DNA of 64,000 nucleotides from Lasiodiplodia sp. COLG20 (taxonomy: Eukaryota > Ascomycota > Dothideomycetes > Botryosphaeriales > Botryosphaeriaceae), in the NCBI GenBank assembly GCA_009801085.1, contig VNWV01000018.1, forward strand, positions 62,001 to 126,000, given 5' to 3'. The notes under the pieces are model-generated. The model was given only the letters and a program-made list of their open reading frames with translations. It was not told the origin of the DNA and ran no database searches. Position 1 is the first letter of the stretch; each line of letters opens with the position of its first letter. The position numbers were made by a program, and so were the translations under genes. Positions 55,926 through 64,000 of this stretch are shown here, piece by piece.

Positions 55926-56984
55926 ATGACTCCCCCCACCCACAACGTCCTCATCATCGGCGCCGGCGGCTACCTCGGCCACGCCATCGCCACCGCCTAC
56001 ACCCGCACCGGCCACTGGCGCGCCTACGGCCAAATCCGCAACGCCGCGCACTTACCGCGCCTCGCCGCCGCCGAAATCACCCCCATCCTCGCCCGCGACC
56101 TCGCCGACCCATCCCTCCCCACCACCCTCGCCTCCCACGCCCCGTATTACAACGCCGTCGTCATCGCCATCGACGACGCCATGCTCGGCGACGCGTACCC
56201 CGCGCACCTGGCCGCGCTCACGCAGCTGTGCCGCGGCGTCGCGGCGTTGAGTCGAAGTGCGACGGGTGGGAAAGTGAGGCCGCTCGTGCTGCTCTCGGCT
56301 GGCCTCAAGGACTTTGGCGAGACGGCACTGCATGGCGAGGTGGGATTGAAGCCGGTGACGGAGGAGAGTCCGCTGAAGCCGCCGGCTGCGACGCGCGTGC
56401 GCGCGGTGACGTGCCAGCAGATACTCGAGCAGGGGGAGGGGGAGGATGGGTTCGATGCGGTTGTCGTGAGGCCGTCGAATCTTTACGGGTTGAGCGGGTC
56501 GGCGTATGCGTATTTCTGCAAGATGGCGGAGCGCGTGGCTGCGAGCGGTGGTGAGCTGGTGCTCGGCGCTGATCCGCGGACGATCTTGCACAGCACGCAC
56601 GTCGATGATGCGGCTGAAGCGTATGTCGCGCTGTCGGCGGACGGGTTGAGGGAGGCGGTGCGCGGGCAGCTGTTCAATGTTGCGGGTAGCCGGTACGAGA
56701 CGCTGGGGGAGATTGGGGAGGCACTGGTGAGGGAGTACGGGATTAAGGGCGGCGTGCGGTACGATCCGGGGGTGAAGGAGCGGGCGGGTCCGGGGTTGGA
56801 CTTCTTCATCGTGGGGTTCTCGGAGTGGGCGTCGTCGGAGAAGATTAGGAGGGTGACGGGGTGGAGCGATAGGAGGGCGACGTTTGCGGAAGATCTTGGC
56901 GTGTATAGGCGCGCTTATGAGGCCGCGCTTCAGCAGGGGCATCCGGATGCGGTGAGGTGGGAGGGCGCGATGGGTAGTCACTGA
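55926..56984 (+). CDS. NAD-dependent epimerase/dehydratase family protein (extended SDR)
   Basis: Single exon, 352 aa. The glycine motif GAGGYLG is at residues 12-18, preceded by VLII. The family is broad (sugar epimerases, reductases, NmrA-like sensors). The usual active-site YxxxK is not evident; the region around VVVRPSNLYGLSGSAYAYF carries the conserved RPSNLYG loop seen in epimerase-like proteins, and DDAAEAYVALS follows. Catalytic competence is therefore uncertain. C-ending codons dominate up to about 56230, then G-ending codons take over. The gene ends 23 bp from the stop of the convergent ankyrin gene, so their transcripts probably overlap. Confidence 0.85.
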   Translation: MTPPTHNVLIIGAGGYLGHAIATAYTRTGHWRAYGQIRNAAHLPRLAAAEITPILARDLADPSLPTTLASHAPYYNAVVIAIDDAMLGDAYPAHLAALTQLCRGVAALSRSATGGKVRPLVLLSAGLKDFGETALHGEVGLKPVTEESPLKPPAATRVRAVTCQQILEQGEGEDGFDAVVVRPSNLYGLSGSAYAYFCKMAERVAASGGELVLGADPRTILHSTHVDDAAEAYVALSADGLREAVRGQLFNVAGSRYETLGEIGEALVREYGIKGGVRYDPGVKERAGPGLDFFIVGFSEWASSEKIRRVTGWSDRRATFAEDLGVYRRAYEAALQQGHPDAVRWEGAMGSH

Positions 56985-57006
56985 CCTTTGTTCTTGTAGA
57001 CCCTTT

Positions 57007-60000
57007 TCACTGTAGCCGTGGTAAATATGGCTTCAATGCTTCTGCAACCACAAAATGCCCGTTCTCCTCTGCCATTCTCACTGCATTGAGAAGTCGTTGG
57101 TGACCGTCTTGCCCTGTGATCTGGAATCCGGAGCGTAAGAGAAAGATTACCGTATCGAGACGGCCATGTTCTGCTGCGCCTTCCAGAGCAGTTCTTCCAT
57201 CAACTACTGAGGGGGCTCTATTAACATCCGCGCCATGCTTCAGCAGCAGCTCGATGATGCCAATGTACCCGCCGATTGATGCAAGCTGGATTGCCGTCCC
57301 ACCTCCTCTATCGGTAGCAGGTGCATTGGCATTAGCTCCGCGTCTGATCAACATCTGGACCATCTCGTAGCATCCAGATTGCGCAGCGGCTTGTATCGGT
57401 GTGCGTTTGAAACCCCTGGTTGCCGGAAAGTTGACATCCGCACCTGCGTCAAGGAGGATCTCGGCCACCCGAATCTCTTTTGCCTCGATAGCGGTTTGAA
57501 GAACGGACATTCTTGGATATCCTACATCCATGAGGTAGTAGCTTGGTTTCCGTGATAAGACCCCATTCGGGTCGGCTCCTGCCTCAAGTAACATCCGCAC
57601 AACTTTGATACCTGCAGCATTGCCTTTTTGAACTGCTAGAGCAAGACACTCGCTGAAAGCGCCGTTGCGTTTAGGCAAGTCCATAAGGATGGACTGAAGG
57701 CGTGGGAGTTCCGAAATGTCATTCCCCAAAATGGCGTCCCTGAGTGCGAGATCACAGTACCCCTTTTTACCGTGAGGATACCTTTGGGTAAATGCTCTGC
57801 GGAGTAGATCAAACATCTCCGAGTCCATCGCATGGAGGAGTAGTTTCGGATCGCCGGGATCCGCTCCATGAAGAAGCAAGTAGGACACTATACCAGTGTC
57901 TACGATTCGGATTGCAGTAGACAATGGCGTCTCATAGCTGTAGTCATGTTCACTGAGGTCTGCTCCGGCTTCAATCAAACGATCAATCAGTCGCTGGTCT
58001 TTGCGCCGGATGGCATTTGATATTGCCCGGTGGCGTATGGGACATCCAGCAACCAGTAGATCCTCGATTATCGAAATATCCCCCCACTCAGCCGCGAGCG
58101 AGAGATGCGAGTAATTGAGTTCAGGATCGGCATTGAGCAGCGCACGCACGATGCGTGGGTTTCGATTTTCCAATGCGGAGGTAAGCGGGTCATTGGGTTC
58201 CGGATCAAAATTCTTACGGTTGTTCATGGCCGCTCCAACGCCTATGAGTAAGGTTGCGGTTTCCTCGTGATTGGCTTTAGTTGCCTCAATCAGTGCTTTA
58301 GAGAGACCGAGATTGGTTTGAATCTGGAGTAGACGCCGGACCATCTCTGTGTCTCCAACTGCTGATGCTGCAACAAGCACGGGAACATACTGTGCCTCCT
58401 TTCTTATATGATGCAGAGCGCCTTGTGCCTCAAGGGCTTGGACAAGCTCGGGTTTGCCTGCCCGGATTGCTTCCGCAAGCGGAGTCGACTGAGGTTCGTC
58501 ATAACTCAAGCCGTCTATTTTCGCTCCCTTTTCGATGAGAAACATGGCCAGGTCCGCGTTCTTGCTCTGAATAGCGTAAACAAGAGTTGCGTCGTTCATT
58601 AATGCTCCAGAGTTGAGGAGAGTCCGCACCAATTCGAAATCGCCTTTTTTAGCTGCCATATCAAGCATTCTTGACCTAGACAAAAAGTACGGCGCATTGA
58701 TGTCGGCGCCGATATCCACAATTTGTCCAACGATCCCAATGCAGGTATCATGGCTCATACTGGAGATCAGCTCACCGAAGATTCCGCTATTACCCAATTC
58801 TTTGTGGTTGCCATGAAGACCAGCTGTGAAGAGAGCCTCTACTACCTCTTCTGTTCCCTTTTGAATTGCAGACCTAAGTATTTCAACGCAGACCGTTGCG
58901 CCATGATTGAGAAGCAATCGAACAAGCTCCAAGCTTACTTGCTCTCTGTCGAAAGGGACCCGTGCGATCGAGCGTGACAGAGCGCCGCGTGGGTCCCGAG
59001 TCATCCTTGAAAAGGTCTTGTTCACATCTGCTTGATAGCCTAGCAGAACTTTTGTTGATTGAAAGTCATGGAGCTCAGCTGAACGTTCAATCGGGTGTAT
59101 CGGTAGCCATCGACATGGCATATAGCCGTGTTTGGGTCAACCCCTGTGACGCGCCGGCAGCGCAAAATCATGTCGACAGGACGTGCATCTTTCGCCTCGA
59201 TCGCGCTAACGAACAGTTTTTGTGACAGCGCTTTTGCTGTGAGGCCTTCCATGGATTGCATCAGGTGCGAGAATTGTGCACCAGATTGATGCCTTAAATA
59301 TTGAAAGGCAGCGTCGATTGGAAGCCCATCAAGCCCCGCAAAATTGTTCGCCACAGAAAAACTGAGGAGGTCCATGTAAGTCATGCTCAGTTGCTGGACG
59401 GGGGCTGCAGTGGATAGTTCAATCATGTACGGTTGAAGAGCTGCTGAAGGGAGCAATGATTTGAGCTCTGGCAGGATGATCTTGTGGTGGCATATGACCA
59501 TGTCGGGATATGGCGCAAGGGATGCATTGGCGAAAATAGAGCTTGCATACAGGGACTGTGCGTGTACTATCCAGGATGTTAGCAAGCTAAACAGGTTATG
59601 ACTTCCGCCAGCGAGTGAACCGAAAGAGTAACGGGTGACCATTGTGCACCGTCGACACTCGTACGAGACTCGGGTTTCAATGATGGTAGGACTTACAATG
59701 CTCATGTAATGACTCTCGAAATTTCATGAACGGCAAGTCCTCGATTCTGGTCTCATATGAACATTCTGAGGCAGGGCTGAGTACTGCATAGCCTTGTGGC
59801 AGCGCCGGTAACGGTCCTGCATGGATGGTCAGCATTCTGTTTCTTTAAAATCCAGGCATTTTACACACTGTTGCTGAATCTAGAGAATGGCGGAGAGTGC
59901 CTTCCACGAGAAATGCCTTTTTGGACCTTTGCTGCATCGAGCAAGCGGCCTCGCTGATAAACAAGGCTGCGTTTCCCCGTCGCTTCCCTTGCTCTTACGA

Positions 60001-60281
60001 TCTTTGCGATGGCCCGCCACTCCTCTTCTGTTATATTCTTTTGAATCCCTTGTTCGGCAAAGTATCTCTGGTATTGCGATGCACTTGAAAAAGTTAGTTC
60101 GTCTCATCTTTCCTCTCGTGTTCATTCATGCGTACTTCCTGGAAAACCCACGATTCCTGGCCATGAAGTCCATAACTTCACGCAGAGACTTTTGGGATTC
60201 GATGTACAGGTGTACAATCTCATCATGATGCTGATCCCATGCAGGGTCGTGAGTGTTTCTTTTAGCTCGTCCAATCGGCAT
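57007..60281 (-). pseudogene. Clr5-domain ankyrin-repeat protein (copy 2) with a one-base frameshift
   Basis: Exons on the minus strand are 60281-60136, 60083-59869, 59816-59697 and 59566-57007. The Clr5 domain is intact: WDQHHDEIVHLYIE, LREVMDFMARNRGFSR and, across a 52-bp intron, NASQYQRYFAEQGIQKN. The middle continues through YAVLSPASECSYETR and a helical region to GVDPNTAICHVDGYRYT. There the frame breaks at a CCC run (59095-59093); the ankyrin part resumes one frame over with PIERSAELHDFQSTK and stays open for about 695 codons to 57007. The coding sum is 3,041 nt, one base short of a whole number of codons, which supports a single-base loss; unbroken it would be about 1,013 aa, near copy 1. 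The final repeats GRTALEGAAEHGRLDTVIF resemble those of copy 1. It could be a true inactivation or a sequencing error in a homopolymer. Confidence 0.8.
59093..59095 (-). other. Frameshift site in copy 2 of the Clr5-ankyrin gene
   Basis: The minus strand reads TACACC-CGATTGAA where conserved text needs a fourth C to pass from YT to PIER. Both flanking frames are long and family-like, which places the break within these three bases. No splice donor or acceptor pair could bridge it. Confidence 0.7.
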
Positions 60282-61374
60282 CGTGTTTGGAGTGATTCAG
60301 GAGAGGATCCGGTCGGACAGAAAAGATGTATGCCGTGGACAAGGCTGAATTAAGTACATGAGCCCACACCAGCCTCGCTAAAATGCACAACTCCTAACTC
60401 AATTCGCTGACTCTTACTTCATATGCAAGCTCGTGCTTAATTGGCTAGTGCCGAAAATTCCATGCAGTCCATGTCTTGGCACATATTGTGAAGAGAGCCA
60501 ATAGTGTTGAAGACAGGGGTCTGAAGCAGTGTGGCTTCGCCGCCCAGCCGCTGTGCATTGTACGAATGATAGGCTGACATCATGTCCTGACTTATTTCAG
60601 CCTTTTCATATTGTATAGCTTTTGGCTTCGTGATGCCATATTCACGAAAGATGACCGCCTCATCTGGCGAGGAGTGTGTAGAGTTCTCCATCGTTAAATG
60701 ATCACGTTCCCCTCGTATCTGCCCCCTATCTACTGTTGAAGCACGAAGAGCCGCACATAAACTTACAGGGAGCTATTAAAGCCGGTGGCTAGCGTAAATC
60801 TATTTTTCGCTTGCTATGGGTAGTTAGCTATCGTCCGGACGTGAATGTATAATCATATACGTATTCGTTTTCATTAAAAGAAGAACACTTGAGCCAGACT
60901 CACACTATATTCTAGGGCCCTTCTATTCTTCGCATAAGCTATCGGCTGCAGCACCATCACTCTGTCCATGTCCAGAATAGAATGCCTATTTAGGTTTAGT
61001 TCCACCGCTACATATACTATCTCTGCCATTCCTGTGTGCCCACCTTAAAATTTTGTTAACAGGTGCCCTCCTGGCCATAGTATTGAAAATCAGCAACTAC
61101 TAAATGACAGTGTCGCTTCAATAGACGCTTCCTCGAACCCCGACTTCGATCCCATAATGGTGGAAAGTAATCCAAGCTCCTGAGGCGGACCGAAATGGGC
61201 CCGTTACGGCCGAAGGGCTCGTGCACTCTCGCCAAGTTGACAACTGAAGGTCTTCGGTCAGATTATCATCCCGAAGCATATCCATGTAGCATATGTTAAA
61301 TGGAGGCTCGGTCGGTGTGGAAATGTGACCTTGGACCTTGAGAAAAAAGTCATCGGAAATTCAGCACAGCCATC
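60282..61374. other. Intergenic with one small unassigned ORF
   Basis: 1.1 kb between divergent genes. A minus-strand ORF of 84 codons (60691-60437) starts in a good AACGATGG context and has a protein-like composition (LGGEATLLQTPVFNTIGSLH), but no family or intron connects it to anything. The rest, AT-rich, holds the promoter of the monooxygenase gene. Confidence 0.35.
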
Positions 61375-64000
61375 ATGTCAGCTCAAGATTTTCGCGTCAT
61401 CATTGTGGGAGGCAGTGTTGCAGGCCTGGCGCTAGCATTGATGCTCGAGAAGCATGGCATCGACTTCATCGTTCTGGAAGCATACCCATCAATTGCGCCC
61501 CAAGTCGGGGCCAGCATTGGCATACTACCCAACGGCTTGCGCGTACTGGACCAACTTGGATGTTACGAGGACCTCCTCAAGAAGGCACAGTATCCCGTGA
61601 ACACTGTCTCTCTGCGAGATTCCAGCGGGAATCCCCTGATCCAGGTGCAAGATGTTGATTCACAGTCAATAGGACGGTATGTTCTCCTTTAAAGTTTGGT
61701 TACTGGGCTAACGCAAAGGATTAATGCATAGACATGGATACCCAATGATCTTCTTCCAGCGACGGATGTTAATTCAGATTCTCTACGACCATATCCAAGC
61801 CAAGACCAATGTGCTCACCTCGACGCGGGTGAAGTCGATCCATGAGGATGATCAGGGAGTTTCTGTTGAAACACAGGATGGACGCACCTTTACTGGCCAT
61901 GTCGTAGTCGGCGCCGACGGCGTGCACAGCGTTGTCAGGAAGGAAATATGGCGTATCGAGTCCGAGAACGGACTAGTCAAGAGACAAATTCTCGAGAATG
62001 GTGAGTAACATTCCCGATCGTTAGGTGGCCGAGTGAGCTAAGCAACTGTGTTCCTCTCAAGACATTCAAGCAAAGTACGGATGCATCTTTGGAATATCCA
62101 CCGGCATCACCGGATTGCCCAAAGGCCTCCTTCAGTTCACAGCAGGCCAGCGCACTTCAATCCTCACAGCATCTGGACCGGAAGACGATACATACTGGGC
62201 TCTCTTCTATGACCTTGGCGAGACTTATTACGGTGCGGGCTCCCCTCGATTAGGGAAAGTGGATGAGCACGATGTCATCGCGAAGCACCAGAATGACGCT
62301 GTCACCGAAGAGATGACATTGGCGGATTTGTATTCCAAGAAAACAGTGTCGGTCTGCACTCCGCTTCATGAGTATGTGGTGCAAGCGTGGCACAGTCAAA
62401 GGTCTATCGTTATCGGAGATGCTGCCCACAAGGTGTGTACAGCTTTCGAGGCCCTTTCCATACCCCCACGCTAACAGTAATGGTAGTTCAACCCACTCAC
62501 CGGGCAAGGTGGCAACTCGGCCATTGAAAGCGCTGCAGCGTTGACAAATGAGATTGTAAAACTACTTCAAGCCTATGGTCCGAATAGCCTCCCTCCCATG
62601 AAGGCTTTCCGGTCCGCCTTTGAAGCTGTTCAGTCCACACGTTCCCACCGAGCCTCAACTTTGGTCAAATCATCCACGAGATTCCAAAAATTGACTGCCA
62701 TGGAAACATCCGTCCACAGGGCAATTCTCAACCATGTGCTTCCGCACTTCAGCCAGAACCTGATGTTACGCCTGCTTTTCCGTGCATACCTAGGGGCAGT
62801 GTCTCTGGACTCGCTGGAAATCCCGGAAAGGCCTCGGAGCATACCCTACGATGATGAAGTCAGCTTTAATACCAGTGTCAGGAGCAAAACCGCCTTGCTC
62901 ACAACTCTCACACTGCTTTTCGGTCTGTCCCTTCTGGGGGTAGCCCTGCTGCACAAGGTCAGCGCTATGAATGGCACATGGGACTTGGTAGCGGAAGCCG
63001 TCTCCACTGGATTCATACCAGAGGCTGGTCTCCCTCTCGAGTCCATCTCCTGTCTCTCTGTCTTTCCTCGTATTGCGTGGCTATTCAGAACTCTTACCGC
63101 GATCTTCTTGGGTGTTGTGTCTGGCTCCACGAACGATGCCCATCCGATCCAGGCATGCTATTTCTTGCTGGCATTCTTCCCTCCCATACTCCTAATGATG
63201 ATGGTGGAAGCGCACAGGAAGAGCAATCGTGGATCACTTCTGCAGAGGTACGGTAACACTTCATCGTCACGTAGCAGCCTGCTGACACCCTTGTACAGAT
63301 CCGCTCTCTGGGTTGGCGCTGCCCAGCTTTTCGGTCTCGGCATCGTCCTGCCGCTCTATTTCGCCTTGTCTCTCTTCCGTTCTCAGCACGCGGCCAACTG
63401 GGGTCCAAACGCTCATTCCGTCTCCCTAACAAGCAGGACTGCGCTTCCAGCGTTGATCATTGGCTACGTGGTTCCCTCCGTCTGGATGTTTGCTCTAGCC
63501 AACCACTCTCGGATGAAACAACCAGCCATTGCTTTCTGGCAGATCTCGCCAGTTATTGCCGTGATCCTTGCCGAAGCTTTCCATCTATCGAGCTCCACAG
63601 GACGATTGCTACACAAAGGGAAGGACAATACATCCGGAGATGCCCTTCAATCACCAGGACGTTCCCGCAAGCTCCCAAGTCTCACCACCGCGTACAATGC
63701 TATAACCATCGCTTCTGCTCTTGTCCATATTTTCACAGTCTCCTTCCTGGCCTTCTCCTCCTCGCATTCGCTCCTCAAGACCTTTATTCCTCAACGGCCA
63801 CTGGAACCAGTATCGACCATCGCAGATGGCATGTACATCTTCCTCCAGTTCGACTTACTCCTTTGTGTTGGAGCTACTATGATTTATTCAGTCGTCACGC
63901 TTGACAGCATGCGGCACTATGGAATGACCGGCGCAACGCTTCTCAGCAGTATGGCTTTGATTGCAACTGGATACGTCGTGGTCGGTCCTGGGGCATCTAC
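61375..64000 (+). CDS. FAD-dependent monooxygenase fused to a polytopic membrane domain (3' end outside window)
   Basis: Exons are 61375-61676, 61732-62000, 62062-62432, 62487-63247 and 63299 to beyond 64000; about 800 residues are visible and the frame is open at the edge. Residues 1-400 form a PHBH-fold flavoprotein hydroxylase/epoxidase: FVIIVGGSVAG-type dinucleotide site (GGSVAG at 12-17), ASIGILPNGLRVLDQLG, VVGADGVHS and the second FAD motif GDAAHKFNPLTGQGGNSAIE, joined across an intron. This is the PaxM-like group, which often epoxidises prenyl chains in meroterpenoid and indole-diterpene pathways. From about residue 480 the protein becomes highly hydrophobic, with at least seven likely helices (TALLTTLTLLFGLSLLGVAL, ALPALIIGYVVPSVWMF, FLQFDLLLCVGATMIYSVV). 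Ordinary PaxM-type enzymes have one or two such helices. The membrane domain might be a transporter-like or cyclase-like module; sequence alone does not tell. Confidence 0.85.

Overview
The window is nuclear DNA from a filamentous ascomycete (Pezizomycotina). Coding sequences are split by short introns of about 50-130 bp with GTRAGT-type donors, CTAAC/CTGAC-like branch sites and CAG/TAG acceptors. The families present are typical of mould genomes: a NACHT NLR, Clr5-ankyrin proteins, an X325 copper factor, MSC7, DUF6604 and a PaxM-like FAD monooxygenase. The class cannot be fixed from sequence alone. I rebuilt 23 gene models by hand from splice sites, reading-frame closure and family motifs. 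No tRNA, rRNA, CRISPR array or intact transposon is visible.

Layout. 1-2.3 kb: GC-rich, no convincing gene. 2.3-6.5 kb (minus): DUF2461 protein with unusually long 3' introns. 6.8-8.9 kb (plus): TYW3 wybutosine enzyme, then a SAM methyltransferase. 10.1-11.3 kb: NmrA-like reductase. 12.7-15.3 kb (minus): dienelactone hydrolase and a cupin protein. 15.9-20.8 kb (plus): DUF262 protein and MSC7-type aldehyde dehydrogenase with a 7-nt exon. 21.3-22.5 kb (minus): SDR. 23.4-28.5 kb (plus): a type-I-like glutamine synthetase followed by a divergent glutamate-cysteine ligase. 29.4-33.1 kb (plus): NACHT-type NLR with TPR-like C-terminus. 33.5-38.7 kb: ferric/cupric reductase, Ctr copper transporter and BIM1-like copper factor. 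40.7-44.1 kb (minus): membrane-anchored GH3 beta-glucosidase. 46.1-46.3 kb: a possible 64-residue tail-anchored protein. 47.0-51.0 kb (plus): DUF6604 protein and an MDR-family reductase. 51.7-60.3 kb: two convergent Clr5-ankyrin genes with an epimerase gene between them; the second has a one-base frameshift. 61.4 kb to the right edge: FAD monooxygenase fused to a large membrane domain, cut by the window end.

How genes work together. The clearest functional unit is the copper-uptake trio at 33.5-38.7 kb: a surface metalloreductase and a Ctr permease share one divergent promoter, and a GPI-anchored copper-binding BIM1-like protein follows. Two ligases that activate the gamma-carboxyl of glutamate lie side by side at 23.4-28.5 kb. 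The NLR and the Clr5-ankyrin pair look like a recognition/defence-type repertoire, one copy of which is decaying. The monooxygenase-membrane fusion at the right edge hints that a secondary-metabolite cluster may begin there. The remaining genes look like ordinary housekeeping or accessory metabolism.
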